Shown here piece by piece: positions 17,222 through 26,479 of a DNA stretch of 64,000 bases. Position 1 is the stretch's first letter; every line of letters starts with the position of its first letter. The notes below the pieces were generated by a model, which saw only the letters and a program-made list of their open reading frames with translations, did no database searches and had not been told where the DNA came from. Both the position numbers and the translations under genes were made by a program. Where the stretch lies: the NCBI RefSeq assembly GCF_900302445.1, contig NZ_ONZF01000004.1:1-64000 (forward strand). The letters run 5' to 3'. This DNA is from Palleronia abyssalis. GTDB lineage: Bacteria; Pseudomonadota; Alphaproteobacteria; Rhodobacterales; Rhodobacteraceae.

Positions 17222-17270
17222 AATATAGACCAACCTGAAAGTCCGATTGGTTTTTCCTATATTAATCGGA
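17222..17270. promoter_or_regulatory. Overlapping dyad repeats between ydcH-like gene and LysR regulator
   Basis: AATATAG (17222-17228) and CTATATT (17257-17263) form a dyad. ACCAA (17229) and TTGGT (17247) nest inside it, and TCCGATT (17242-17248) pairs with AATCGGA (17264-17270). The ATAG...CTAT pattern resembles sites used by OxyR-type LysR regulators. It lies 27 bases before the regulator's ATG, so autoregulation is likely. Confidence 0.5.
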
Positions 17271-17296
17271 CAGCTTCCGTCGCAGAAGGACGCCCC

Positions 17297-18229
17297 ATGG
17301 CCGCTGACGTCACTTTGAAACAGCTGACCTATTTCGTGGCGCTTGCAGACACGCGCCACTACCGGCACGCCGCCGAACGGGTCGGCATCAGTCAGCCATC
17401 GCTCAGCCAGCAGATCGTGGGACTGGAAGAGGTGCTTGGGTTGGAACTGGTCGAACGCGGCCAGCGCGGTGCGGTGCTGACCCCGAACGGCAGGACGGTA
17501 CTGGAACAGGCGCGGAGGATCTTGGACGAGGCACAGATTCTGCGCACGCTGGCCCAAGACGCCCGCGAAGGGTTCAGCGGGACGATCCGCCTTGGCTCTA
17601 CCCCAACGCTGGGGCCGTACTTGATGCCGCACGTCATGCGCCAGCTTCACGCAGCCTATCCGTCGTTGAAGGTGATCGTGCGCGACGCCACACCGGTCGC
17701 TTTGCAGGAAGAGCTATTGACCGGGCAGCACGACCTGATCCTGACGCAACTGCCGGTGGCGTCGGGGGATACCGAAGTCATGCGGCTGTTCAGAGAGCCG
17801 TTGAAGCTGGCGATGGCGCGGGACCATCCGCTGGCTGCCCAAAAGACCATCGCGGACGCGGATCTTGCGGGGCTGGACGTGCTTGGCTTGTCGGACGCCT
17901 ACCGCTTGCACACGCAAGTGGCAGCGCTGTGCGAGGAGTTGGGCGCGAACCTGCGGCGCGATTATGAAGGCACCAGTTTGGACGCGGTGCGGCAGATGAC
18001 GGCCCTTGATATGGGTATCAGCTTTCTGCCCGCCCTTTATGCCCGGTCGGAGGTGTCCTCAACGGCAGGCGACGTCATCATCCATCCGTTCCGCAAGGAT
18101 CGGGTCACGCGTTCTATAGGACTGGCCTGGCGACGGCGATCAGCCCATCGCGACCTGATCCGGCGCATGTCGGCGTTGATCACCGATGTGGTGCGCGACA
18201 GGTTTGCCGGGGTCGTGGTGATCGAGTAA
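17297..18229 (+). CDS. LysR-family regulator of the OxyR type, without the first redox cysteine
   Basis: The 310-residue protein has an N-terminal LysR helix-turn-helix (HAAERVGISQPSLSQQIVGL) and an OxyR-like substrate domain (GSTPTLGPYLMPHVM). Overall it reads most like OxyR. In E. coli OxyR the peroxide-sensing Cys lies in GHCLRDQ; the matching stretch here is DAYRLHTQ, so that cysteine is missing. A later Cys (AALCEELG) is near the second position. Disulphide sensing as in OxyR is therefore unlikely. The ATG at 17297 has AAGGA seven bases upstream and starts at the usual position. Convergent cydB ends 11 bases beyond its stop. Confidence 0.85.
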   Translation: MAADVTLKQLTYFVALADTRHYRHAAERVGISQPSLSQQIVGLEEVLGLELVERGQRGAVLTPNGRTVLEQARRILDEAQILRTLAQDAREGFSGTIRLGSTPTLGPYLMPHVMRQLHAAYPSLKVIVRDATPVALQEELLTGQHDLILTQLPVASGDTEVMRLFREPLKLAMARDHPLAAQKTIADADLAGLDVLGLSDAYRLHTQVAALCEELGANLRRDYEGTSLDAVRQMTALDMGISFLPALYARSEVSSTAGDVIIHPFRKDRVTRSIGLAWRRRSAHRDLIRRMSALITDVVRDRFAGVVVIE

Positions 18230-18240
18230 CCGGGTGCGCG

Positions 18241-19254
18241 TCAGTCGTAGCGCAGCTCGATCGCCTTGCCGCCGAAGATCACGTAGGCGAGCACCGAGTA
18301 GGCGATGATGATGGGCACGACGAAGCAGGCCCCGACGAAAATGATGATCAGGCTTTCCGGCGCCGCGGCGGCCTCGTAGATCGTTAGCCGCTCCGGCACT
18401 ACGTAGGGGTAGAAGCTGTAGGCAAGCCCCACGTAAGCCAGCGCGAAGATGGCGCTGGAGGTCGCGAAGGGCAACCAGTCCCAGCGGTCGCCCGCGAAGG
18501 GCATCCGCCGCAGCATCCACCACAGCGTTACGACCAGCGTACCAGAGATCAGCGGCAAGGGGATCAGCCACAGGATCTCTGGATAGGTGAACCACTTGGC
18601 GAAGATGCGGTCATCCACTAGCGGTGTGGCCAGCGACACGGCCCCTACGCCCGCAATGATTCCCCACAGGCTGCGCCGCGCCCAGCGCAGGGCCTTGGCC
18701 TGTAGGGCATCGGTCGTCTTGTGAACCAGCCACGCCGCGCCGATGAAGCCGTAACCCACCGCAAGAAAGACCGACGTGAGTGTCGCGAAAAGGTAGGTTT
18801 CGGCCGACTTCTCCAGCCCCATGACGTAAAGGCCCAGCATGAACCCCTGCGCCAGTGCCGTGGTCAGCGAGCCTGCAAAGAACAGACGGTTCCACAGCGC
18901 CTTGTGGTGATCGCGCGCCTTGGCCCGGAACTCGAACGCGACGCCGCGCAGGATCAGGCCGATAAGCATGGCGAAGACCGGCAGGTAAAGCGTCGACAGG
19001 ATCATCCCGTGCGCCGTCGGGAAGGCCACCAGCAGCAGCCCCACGGCTAGCACCAGCCAGGTCTCATTCGCGTCCCAGAACGGCCCGATAGAGCCGATCA
19101 TCCGCTCCTGCTCGGCCTTTTCGGCCAAGGGGAACAGGATGCCGACGCCCAGATCGAAGCCGTCCAGCACAACGTAGACCAGGATCGACAGACCCATCAG
19201 AGAGGCGAAAGCCCAGGGCAGCCAGTCGGCGGGATTGGAAAAGTCGGGAAGCAT
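18241..19254 (-). CDS. cydB: Cytochrome bd-type quinol oxidase subunit II
   Basis: The 337-residue membrane protein is subunit II of a bd-type quinol oxidase, which supports subunit I in reducing oxygen to water without pumping protons. Typical pieces are VYVVLDGFDLGVGILFP near the N-terminus and GPFWDANETWLV. About eight to nine hydrophobic segments are seen. It follows cydA with a four-base gap on the minus strand. No CydX-like small gene is found after it; the next gene is convergent and only 11 bases away. Confidence 0.95.
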   Translation of the reverse strand: MLPDFSNPADWLPWAFASLMGLSILVYVVLDGFDLGVGILFPLAEKAEQERMIGSIGPFWDANETWLVLAVGLLLVAFPTAHGMILSTLYLPVFAMLIGLILRGVAFEFRAKARDHHKALWNRLFFAGSLTTALAQGFMLGLYVMGLEKSAETYLFATLTSVFLAVGYGFIGAAWLVHKTTDALQAKALRWARRSLWGIIAGVGAVSLATPLVDDRIFAKWFTYPEILWLIPLPLISGTLVVTLWWMLRRMPFAGDRWDWLPFATSSAIFALAYVGLAYSFYPYVVPERLTIYEAAAAPESLIIIFVGACFVVPIIIAYSVLAYVIFGGKAIELRYD

Positions 19255-19258
19255 TGGT

Positions 19259-20695
19259 TTACTCCGCTGGGGTCAGGGCAGTCACCTGCGCCTTGCCCGA
19301 ATGGGACATGCTGATAGCGCGGGCGTCCTGCCCCCGCGCGGCCTTCCGCGCGAGGTAGGCGATCACCCCGACGTAAGAGGCCAGCAGCACGGCATAGACC
19401 GCGAGGTAGGCCACCAGCGTGCCCATCACCATGGGCGCCGGCACGTCAGCCACGGCCATGTCGGTCGTCATGACGCCTTGCACCAACCACGGCTGGCGGC
19501 CGATCTCTGTCGTGTACCAGCCCGCAAGCGTGGCGACCCAGCCAGAGAATGCCATCGGCACAAGCGCCCAAAGGATCGGCTTGGGCAGGCCCTCGACCGC
19601 CAACCAGTGGCCTTTGATCCGCCCCTCGTGCCGATTGCGGCGCAGCCACATGAAGGCCGCAGCGGACCAGCTTAGGGCCAGCATCGCCATGCCGGTGCCG
19701 ACCATCACGCGGAAGGACCAGAACACGGGGCTGACCGGCGGGTGCATGACCGTGCCGTCTTCGGCCACGAAATCGTTCAGGCCCTTCAGCTTACCGTCCC
19801 ATTCGTGGGTCAGGATGAAGGACGCGAGGCCTGGGATTTCCACGGCATAGCGGTTGGTGCGCGCCTCTTCGTCGGGCAGGCCGAACAGGACCAGCGGCGC
19901 GCCTTCCTGCGTCTCCCACAGGCCCTCCATCGCCGCGACTTTGGCGGGCTGATGCTCTTTAGTGTTCAGGCCGTGCATGTCACCCATAAGGATCTGCAAT
20001 GGGATCAGGATCGCGCCCATGGCCACGCCCGTCTTCAGCATCGCGCGCACGTCACGCGACCGATCCCCGATGATCCAGCGGTAGGCCGAGACACCCGCCA
20101 CCAGGAACGACACCGTCAGGAACGACGCCAGCATCATGTGGCCGAAACGGTAGGGCATCGACGGGTTGAAGATGATGTCCCACCAGCTTGTCGCACGGGC
20201 GACGCCGTCGATCATCTCGAAGCCCTGCGGCGTATGCATCCAGCTGTTCAGCACGATGATCCAGAAGGTCGACAGGGTCGTGCCGAAGGCCACCAGCGCG
20301 GTCGCGGTGATGTGCAGCCAGCCCGGGACGCGGGAAAAGCCGAACAGCATGATGCCGACGAACGCGGCTTCCAGGAAGAACGCAGTCATGATCTCGTAGG
20401 CCAGAAGCGGCCCGGCGATGTTACCGACGGTTTCCATGAAGCCCGGCCAGTTGGTGCCGAACTGGAACGACATGGTGATCCCCGACACGACGCCCATCGC
20501 GAAGGACAGCGCGAAGACCTTCACCCAGAACCGATAGGCCGCCATCCATTTTTCATCGCCCGTGCCCGCAAAGCGCAGGCGGAAGAACAGCAGCACCCAG
20601 CCCAGTGCGATGGTGATCGTCGGGAACAAGATGTGGAATGAGATATTTGCCGCAAACTGGATGCGGCTCAGGATAAGGGTGTCGAGAGCTTCCAT
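19259..20695 (-). CDS. cydA: Cytochrome bd-type quinol oxidase subunit I
   Basis: The 478-residue product binds the three haems and the quinol. AANISFHILFPT holds the haem ligand His near the N-terminus, MGVVSGITMSFQFGTNW is typical of the family, and GRQPWLVQGVM is the GRQPW signature. The quinol loop is short, as in the cyanide-insensitive (CIO) branch rather than the long-loop E. coli form. Such oxidases work at low oxygen or under respiratory stress. The gene lies between a GbsR-type regulator and cydB, all on the minus strand with small gaps. Confidence 0.95.
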   Translation of the reverse strand: MEALDTLILSRIQFAANISFHILFPTITIALGWVLLFFRLRFAGTGDEKWMAAYRFWVKVFALSFAMGVVSGITMSFQFGTNWPGFMETVGNIAGPLLAYEIMTAFFLEAAFVGIMLFGFSRVPGWLHITATALVAFGTTLSTFWIIVLNSWMHTPQGFEMIDGVARATSWWDIIFNPSMPYRFGHMMLASFLTVSFLVAGVSAYRWIIGDRSRDVRAMLKTGVAMGAILIPLQILMGDMHGLNTKEHQPAKVAAMEGLWETQEGAPLVLFGLPDEEARTNRYAVEIPGLASFILTHEWDGKLKGLNDFVAEDGTVMHPPVSPVFWSFRVMVGTGMAMLALSWSAAAFMWLRRNRHEGRIKGHWLAVEGLPKPILWALVPMAFSGWVATLAGWYTTEIGRQPWLVQGVMTTDMAVADVPAPMVMGTLVAYLAVYAVLLASYVGVIAYLARKAARGQDARAISMSHSGKAQVTALTPAE

Positions 20696-20716
20696 CGTTT
20701 TGTCTTCGGCCCACGG

Positions 20717-21274
20717 TTAGCGTTTCGTCGACGGCAGGTAGCCACCGACCTTGTCAATCAGGCCCGCAAGCCGGCTGCCGTAGGTCATCAGGCGGACCAG
20801 TTTCTCGGTCTCCAGCCGGGCCATGTCTTCGTAGAAATCCGTCATCATCTCGATCATCTCGCGCAGTTCCGAGATGCGGGCTTCGGAGTAGTCGTCGCCC
20901 GCAGGTCCCTGCATCTCAAGCGCGCGCAGCTTCGACAGGGTGGGGTCGATTTCCCGCTTCTTGCGCTCTTCGATCAGGATGCGGACGATCTCCCACAGGT
21001 CATCTGGCGTGGTGAAATGATCCTTGCGGTCGTCGGGCACGTGTTTCAGCCGCACCAACCGCCACGCCTGCAACTCTTTTAGCCCCATCGAGGTATTCGA
21101 CCGGCTGATGCCAAGTGCTTCGGTGATCTGGTCGGCGTTCAGCGCCTCGCTCGACAAGAAGAGCAGTGCGTAGATCTGCCCGACCGTCCGGTTGATCCCC
21201 CAACGGCTGCCCATCTCACCGAAGTGAAGGACGAACTCCTGGTGTAGCGGCGGCAATTTCATCGGTTGAACCAT
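20717..21274 (-). CDS. GbsR/MarR-type regulator in front of cydAB
   Basis: The 185-residue protein has a winged-helix domain at about residues 25-95 (LNADQITEALGISRSNTSMG is the recognition part), followed by a long helical C-terminal region. This matches the GbsR/MarR branch. Its stop lies 22 bases before cydA, so the three genes probably form an operon and the protein likely controls the oxidase. A second ATG four codons in is an alternative start. A 20-bp palindrome lies directly upstream of the gene. Confidence 0.88.
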   Translation of the reverse strand: MVQPMKLPPLHQEFVLHFGEMGSRWGINRTVGQIYALLFLSSEALNADQITEALGISRSNTSMGLKELQAWRLVRLKHVPDDRKDHFTTPDDLWEIVRILIEERKKREIDPTLSKLRALEMQGPAGDDYSEARISELREMIEMMTDFYEDMARLETEKLVRLMTYGSRLAGLIDKVGGYLPSTKR

Positions 21275-21286
21275 CGATCTACAGAG

Positions 21287-21306
21287 CTTTCAGTAATTTC
21301 CGAAAG
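21287..21306. promoter_or_regulatory. 20-bp palindrome, candidate operator of the gbsR-cydAB operon
   Basis: CTTTCAGTAATTTCCGAAAG reads nearly the same on both strands (16 of 20 positions). It lies 13 bases before the regulator's ATG, where a repressor would block transcription. MarR-type dimers bind such sites, so autoregulation is inferred. Confidence 0.55.
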
Positions 21307-21351
21307 TTCAGATATGACGATCAACGGTAGCCTTCAACCGCTGCTGACTTC

Positions 21352-22356
21352 CTACTGAGCAAAAAACTTGGTGTAGATTAGATAGTACAGCGAGGGATCG
21401 CTCTGTTTCGCCTCGGACACATCGACCTGGGCACCGCGGGCCCCGACCAGCGCGGTATAGCCGGGCCCGCCATACATGGCGAAGTTGATCGCGGCCTGGA
21501 CTGCCGCGGTGACATCGACGCCTTCCATCGCCCCGAACATCCGCGCGGTGATCCACCCGCCGCTCGAGATAGGGTAAAGCTTGACCCCGCCGGCCGAAAC
21601 CGCCCCCCATGCGGAGGTCCAGTCCGCCACGACGCGGTAGGCGAAGCCCTCCTCGCGGGTCCGAACCAGCGTTCCCGGGTTCATCTCGCCGGTGAAGGCC
21701 AGAAGGGTCTGGGCGCTGTCGAAGAGCACCTCGCCGATCCAGTCGACGAATGTCGCGCTGCCCAGATCGTTGCGGTAGATGGCGGTGCCCGGGCCGTTCT
21801 GGAACAGGAACGTCTCGCCGTCGGCGGTCGCGGTTTCGGCCTCCTCGAGGGTGCCGGTGAATATCCGGTTGCCCGCGACCAGTCCCGCGGCGGCCGCCTG
21901 GTCGCGCGACACCCCGGCCTCGGCCGCATGTCCGGCCGAGGCCAGCCGATGCGCGTCGGCGATACCCGCCTGGGCCTGAGCGAGCGGAACCTGGGCGGCC
22001 GACCTGTCGGCTTCCGCCCGGGCTTCGGTCACCCGGTCCAGGGCATGCTTCATGGCGACGCCGATCGGGGCATCGCCAACCCGGGCCCACTGCCCCGCAC
22101 CGATATCGCCGGATTTCTTGTAGGCGCCGTTCTGGGGCTCCACACCGTCGTTCCAGACCGTGCCGATCGTGCCCTCGGGCCAGTCGAGATCGGCATCGAG
22201 CTCCTGGAGCGTCTCGTAGGTCGCGCCGAGGCGGCTTCCGATCGCGGCCGCGACCTGATCCATCGAGGCGCGAACGGTCGACCCTTCGCAGTTGCCGAGC
22301 AGCTCGTCCAACTGGGCGGCTTTGGCGAGATCGATCGTGGCGATGCCGTTTGACAT
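21352..22356 (-). CDS. Prophage tail-fibre-like protein, probably truncated
   Basis: The 334-residue protein has the make-up of a phage or tail-spike N-terminal region. There is an Ala-rich helical section (residues 100-150), and near residues 240-310 a stretch typical of the start of a pectate-lyase-like beta-helix (WITARMFGAMEGVDVTAAVQ then AAINFAM). In intact relatives the beta-helix continues for hundreds of residues; here the protein ends after about 40 more, with an unrelated tail. It is therefore likely cut short. It follows a broken tail gene on the same strand and has no structural phage genes around it. Confidence 0.6.
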   Translation of the reverse strand: MSNGIATIDLAKAAQLDELLGNCEGSTVRASMDQVAAAIGSRLGATYETLQELDADLDWPEGTIGTVWNDGVEPQNGAYKKSGDIGAGQWARVGDAPIGVAMKHALDRVTEARAEADRSAAQVPLAQAQAGIADAHRLASAGHAAEAGVSRDQAAAAGLVAGNRIFTGTLEEAETATADGETFLFQNGPGTAIYRNDLGSATFVDWIGEVLFDSAQTLLAFTGEMNPGTLVRTREEGFAYRVVADWTSAWGAVSAGGVKLYPISSGGWITARMFGAMEGVDVTAAVQAAINFAMYGGPGYTALVGARGAQVDVSEAKQSDPSLYYLIYTKFFAQ

Positions 22357-22434
22357 GATCGGGACCTTCGGTTGGGATCGCGCCGATCATCGCGCGCGCG
22401 CGATCCCCGATCCGCCCACAAGCCCGTGCGGGGG

Positions 22435-23543
22435 TCAGTCGATGAAGGCGGGAAACGGTCCGACGAGTGGCCCGTGGATGCCCTCGGCATAGACGGGGGC
22501 AAGCCAGTACTCCCACGCGCCCGGCGGGGCGCAGGCGGCCGTCTCACGATAGAGCAACACGTCGTCGATGGTCCCGTCGAACGTCGCACTGGCGGCCAAG
22601 ATAAGTGCCGTGGGCGTGGCCGGTGCCATGAGCGTTCCGGCAGAGCGCCCCAAGGCGGCAATGCCCGCACCTGCCGAGACGGTGTCGCCCGCAAGCTGGG
22701 GCACGATCTCGCCGGCGTCGATACCGGCGATCGTCACGGCCAGCCGGTAAGTCTCGCCCGCCTCGAGCGCGAGGGTCTGGACGAGGTCGCCGGCGTCTCC
22801 AGGCGCCTGCTGGGCGCTCCCCGCCGAGATCGTCCAGCCGGGTCCCACGGTCCAGTCTCCCGAAAGGTCGAAGGTGCCATCGGCGAGCAAAGAGGTCCGG
22901 GTCGCATCGCCGTCGACGAAGTAGGCGGTCGAGGCCGAGCCGACCGCGCGGGGCGCGCCCAGGGCGTCGTCGACGATATCCGGTGATGCCCCCGGCCGGG
23001 TACGGCAGATCAGGATGGCCGCCACGCTCTCGTCGGGCACCGCGACCGTGGTCCGTGCATGCCCCGGCAGCCCCTCGACCGTGACGGCGCCGGCGTCGAG
23101 CGGGGTGGGCAACGCGGCGTTGTCCGAGCCGATCACGTGGGCCGCCACTTGGGAATAAGGCCCTTCGATCCCGTCGCGGGTGATTGCGAGCGCCCTGATC
23201 TCGACGGTGTCGCCCAAGCCGTAGGCGGTGATCTCGACGCCCCTGCGCCGGGGTGACGACCTCTCCGGTGAAGTCGGCCGCGCCGGCAAGCCGATGGTCG
23301 ACGCGCAGAAGTGCCGGCTGAACCAGGTCGAGCGGATCGGGCTCGACCAGGACCGACTGTTCCGTGCTCTCGCACCCCGGATCCGCCGGCGGACCCGTTA
23401 AAACGGCTTTGAACATTCAAGATGCGCGGTGCCGATGGGGGAGTCGAGGCCAGCGCGATCACCGGTCCGACCCGGCCGCTCCAGGGCGTCGGCTCCTCGG
23501 CATCCGTGAGCGTGTCGATCTCGGGCGCCGCCGGGATCATCAT
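22435..23543 (-). pseudogene. Prophage tail-tip (host-specificity-like) protein, C-terminal part, frameshifted
   Basis: Three minus-strand frames join to give one protein. The first holds IPAAPEIDTLTDAEEPTPWS, the second FKAVLTGPPADPGCESTEQS, and the third VEITAYGLGDTVEIRALAIT and continues to 22435. Shifts lie near 23410 and 23240. The last part has fibronectin-like strands and ends in YWLAPVYAEGIHGPLVGPFP, which fits the C-terminus of large phage tail-tip proteins. The 5' end is missing. It is a remnant of a prophage or tail-like particle. Confidence 0.65.
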
Positions 23544-23624
23544 GCACGACGCCCTGACCTTTGAACTTGGCGATCGGCCCTTCTTTTCAGGAAGGGCCGG
23601 TACCGGGGCTTATGAGTCGACAGT

Positions 23625-23650
23625 GGGGCTTCGCCCCGGACCCCAGGGTA
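23625..23650. terminator. GC hairpin next to the mutase stop
   Basis: GGGGC and GCCCC pair around TTC (23625-23637), followed on the plus strand by GGACCCCAGGGTATTT. The hairpin lies about 30 bases beyond the stop of the mutase gene and separates it from the prophage remnants. Confidence 0.45.
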
Positions 23651-23667
23651 TTTCGGCAAGGATGAAT

Positions 23668-25791
23668 TTACGCGGGCTCTGTCCGGGCATCCCGGATAAG
23701 GGCGAGGACGCGCGCGGCCGCTTCGGGGATGTTTGTGCCGGGCCCGAATACCGCGGCGACGCCCGCATCCTTCAGGACCTGATAGTCGCGCGCAGGGATG
23801 ACACCGCCACAGATCACCAGAATATCGCCGGCGCCCTTGTCCTTCAGCGCCTGGATCAGCTTCGGCGCGTTCGTCAGGTGGCCCGCTGCCTGGCTGGACA
23901 GGCCCACCACGTGGACGTCGTTATCGACCGCGTCCTGCGCGGCTTCCTCGGGCGTCTGAAACAAGGGGCCGACATCAACATCGAAGCCGATATCGGCGAA
24001 GGCGGTCGCGATGACCTTAGCGCCCCGGTCGTGGCCGTCCTGGCCAACCTTGACAACAAGCATGCGCGGGCGGCGGCCTTCCTCTTCGGCGAAGGCCTCG
24101 ACGTCGTTCTGGATCTTCTCGTAGCCCGCGTCGCCTTCGTAGGCCGCGCCGTAGACGCCCGAGAGGGTCTTCACCTCGGCCCGGTGGCGGCCGAACACGT
24201 CCTCAAGCGCCTGGCTGATCTCTCCCACCGTGGCGCGGGCGCGGGCTGCCTCGACCGCCAGTTCCAGAAGGTTGCCATCGGACTTCGCGCCCTCCGCCAG
24301 GGCCGTCAGCGCGGCGTCACAGGCGGCCTGGTCGCGGGTGTCGCGCAAGGACTTCAGGCGCTTGATCTGGCTGTCGCGCACGCCGGCATTGTCGATCACG
24401 CGGATATCCAGGTCTTCTTCCTGTTCCAGCCGGAACTTGTTCACGCCGACGATCACTTCCTCGCCGCGGTCGATCCGCGCCTGCTTGGCGGCGGCGGCTT
24501 CCTCGATCCGAAGCTTGGGCATGCCGGACTCGACCGCCTTGGTCATGCCGCCCAGCTCGTCCACCTCGGCCATCAGTTCGCGAGCCTTTTCGATCAGGTC
24601 GGCCGTCAGTTTCTCGACATAGTAGGAGCCTGCCAGCGGATCGACCACGTTGGTCACGCCGGTCTCGTTCTGCAGGATCAGCTGCGTGTTCCGTGCGATC
24701 CGGGCCGAGAAATCGGTGGGCAGGGCGATCGCCTCGTCGAACGAGTTCGTGTGCAGCGACTGCGTGCCGCCCAATACCGCGCTCATCGCCTCGTACGCCG
24801 TGCGCACCACGTTGTTGTAGGGGTCCTGCTCGGCCAGGCTGACACCGCTGGTCTGGCAATGGGTGCGCAGCATCTTGGACTTGTCGTCCTTGGCGCCAAG
24901 CTCGGTCATGATTTCGTGCCACAGGAAACGGGCGGCGCGCAGCTTGGCGGCCTCCATGAAGAAGTTCATGCCGATGGCGAAGAAGAACGACAGGCGGGGG
25001 GCGAAGCTATCCACATCCATCCCCCGCGCCATGGCGGTCTTCACGTATTCCTTGCCATCGGCGAGGGTGAAGGCCAGCTCCTGCACCAGGTTCGCGCCGG
25101 CCTCCTGCATGTGATAGCCGGAGATCGAGATCGAGTTGAAGCGCGGCATCTCTTGCGCGGTATAGTCGATGATGTCCGCCACGATCCGCATCGAAGGCGC
25201 GGGAGGGTAGATATAGGTGTTGCGGACCATGAACTCCTTGAGGATGTCGTTCTGGATGGTCCCCGACAGCTTGGCGCGGTCCACACCCTGTTCTTCCCCT
25301 GCCACGATGAAGCTGGCCAGAACCGGGATCACCGCACCGTTCATGGTCATCGACACGCTGACATCCTGAAGCGGAATACCGTCGAACAGGACCTTCATGT
25401 CCTCGACCGAGTCGATGGCGACCCCCGCCTTGCCCACGTCGCCTTCGACCCGCTCGTGGTCGCTGTCATATCCCCGGTGCGTCGCCAGATCGAAGGCGAC
25501 CGATACGCCCTGTTGCCCGGCGGCCAGCGCGCGACGGTAGAAGGCGTTCGATTCCTCGGCCGTCGAAAAGCCAGCATATTGCCGGATGGTCCAGGGACGG
25601 CCCGCATACATCGTGGCCTTCACGCCGCGGGTGAACGGCGCCTCGCCCGGCATCGAACCCATGTGGTCGCCCGTGGCATCGTCGGGGCCGTGAACGGGGA
25701 AGATATCGATCCCCTCGGCGGTGCGCCACGTCAGATCGTCCAGCGCGCGGCCGCGCAGTTCCTTCTCGGCCCGGGTTTTCCAGTCGGTCAT
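23668..25791 (-). CDS. scpA: Methylmalonyl-CoA mutase
   Basis: The 707-residue enzyme converts methylmalonyl-CoA to succinyl-CoA with adenosylcobalamin, the last step of propionyl-CoA use. The N-terminal TIM-barrel domain has [17 protein letters not shown] and [15 protein letters not shown] for substrate binding. The C-terminal cobalamin domain has [20 protein letters not shown] with the axial His, then GLSSQAAGH and GGVIP. The length equals that of single-chain bacterial mutases. GGGAGG lies seven bases before the ATG. Both carboxylase genes lie upstream on the same strand, but two plus-strand genes interrupt the array, so the mutase probably has its own promoter. Confidence 0.96.
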   Translation of the reverse strand: MTDWKTRAEKELRGRALDDLTWRTAEGIDIFPVHGPDDATGDHMGSMPGEAPFTRGVKATMYAGRPWTIRQYAGFSTAEESNAFYRRALAAGQQGVSVAFDLATHRGYDSDHERVEGDVGKAGVAIDSVEDMKVLFDGIPLQDVSVSMTMNGAVIPVLASFIVAGEEQGVDRAKLSGTIQNDILKEFMVRNTYIYPPAPSMRIVADIIDYTAQEMPRFNSISISGYHMQEAGANLVQELAFTLADGKEYVKTAMARGMDVDSFAPRLSFFFAIGMNFFMEAAKLRAARFLWHEIMTELGAKDDKSKMLRTHCQTSGVSLAEQDPYNNVVRTAYEAMSAVLGGTQSLHTNSFDEAIALPTDFSARIARNTQLILQNETGVTNVVDPLAGSYYVEKLTADLIEKARELMAEVDELGGMTKAVESGMPKLRIEEAAAAKQARIDRGEEVIVGVNKFRLEQEEDLDIRVIDNAGVRDSQIKRLKSLRDTRDQAACDAALTALAEGAKSDGNLLELAVEAARARATVGEISQALEDVFGRHRAEVKTLSGVYGAAYEGDAGYEKIQNDVEAFAEEEGRRPRMLVVKVGQDGHDRGAKVIATAFADIGFDVDVGPLFQTPEEAAQDAVDNDVHVVGLSSQAAGHLTNAPKLIQALKDKGAGDILVICGGVIPARDYQVLKDAGVAAVFGPGTNIPEAAARVLALIRDARTEPA

Positions 25792-25882
25792 GCGTCGCCT
25801 CCCTTAGGCCGCCCGCGCCGAATTGATCGGGGGCGGCGTTCTGCCTCTTCGTTTCAGCGCGGACCGTGACTACATTCAAGCC

Positions 25883-26356
25883 ATGAAAATCCGAACCTTG
25901 CTGAGCGTCGCCCTGTCCATAGCCGCCCTCGCCGCGCCTGTCCCGCTGTTAGCGCAAGAGGACGGGCAAAGCGCGGTGGCCCGGTGGCAGGCCGACCCGA
26001 CCACGATCTTTGACTCGACCGAGGTCGATCTGGATGAATTCCTGTGGATCGCGCGCCCCGTCGTCGTGTTCGGTGATGCCCCCCAGCAGCCCGCCTTTCA
26101 GGACCAGATGGACCTGATCGCGCGCCGTATCGACGATCTGGCGCGCCGCGACGTCGTCGTTGTAACCGATTCCGATCCCGACGCCGGGTCCGAGATCCGC
26201 ACGGCCCTGCGCCCGCGCGGTTTTCAGATGACGCTGATCGGCAAGGACGGCGAGGTTAAGTTACGCAAACCCTCGCCATGGAGCGTGCGGGAAATTTCGC
26301 GCTCCATCGACAAGATGCCGATGCGCCAGCGCGAAATCCGCGACGGCGGCAGTTGA
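25883..26356 (+). CDS. Exported DUF4174-like protein
   Basis: The 157-residue product has a signal peptide (MKIRTLLSVALSIAALAAPV, cut near LLAQ). The mature part has a thioredoxin-like look with RPVVVFGDAP, ARRDVVVVTDSD and GFQMTLIGKDGEVKLRKPSP, as in the DUF4174 family, but no CxxC pair. It is probably periplasmic. The ATG at 25883 gives a clean signal peptide; an upstream in-frame ATG would add 20 residues from within the promoter region. It diverges from the mutase gene. Confidence 0.75.
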   Translation: MKIRTLLSVALSIAALAAPVPLLAQEDGQSAVARWQADPTTIFDSTEVDLDEFLWIARPVVVFGDAPQQPAFQDQMDLIARRIDDLARRDVVVVTDSDPDAGSEIRTALRPRGFQMTLIGKDGEVKLRKPSPWSVREISRSIDKMPMRQREIRDGGS

Positions 26357-26404
26357 TTGCGCCACGGGTGCGCAGTGCCTATATTAATGACAGGAGGAGC
26401 GATC

Positions 26405-26479
26405 ATGCCTCGCAAGAACGACATTCCCTATACCCCGATCCCCGTCACGGGTCGGACCGGTCCCCGCCCCGGTTACTGA
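26405..26479 (+). CDS. Possible 24-residue proline-rich small protein
   Basis: ATG at 26405 follows a strong AGGAGG with a seven-base spacer. The frame reads MPRKNDIPYTPIPVTGRTGP and four more residues before TGA. It is basic and proline-rich. Its last 35 bases overlap the end of the convergent gene on the minus strand. It follows the DUF4174-like gene by 48 bases and may be co-transcribed. The ribosome site is the main evidence; no homology can be stated. Confidence 0.45.
   Translation: MPRKNDIPYTPIPVTGRTGPRPGY

Noticed and set aside
23422-25869. An 815-codon plus-strand frame opposite the mutase gene.
   Set aside because: It is an antisense shadow produced by high GC at third codon positions; the mutase on the minus strand explains the DNA fully.
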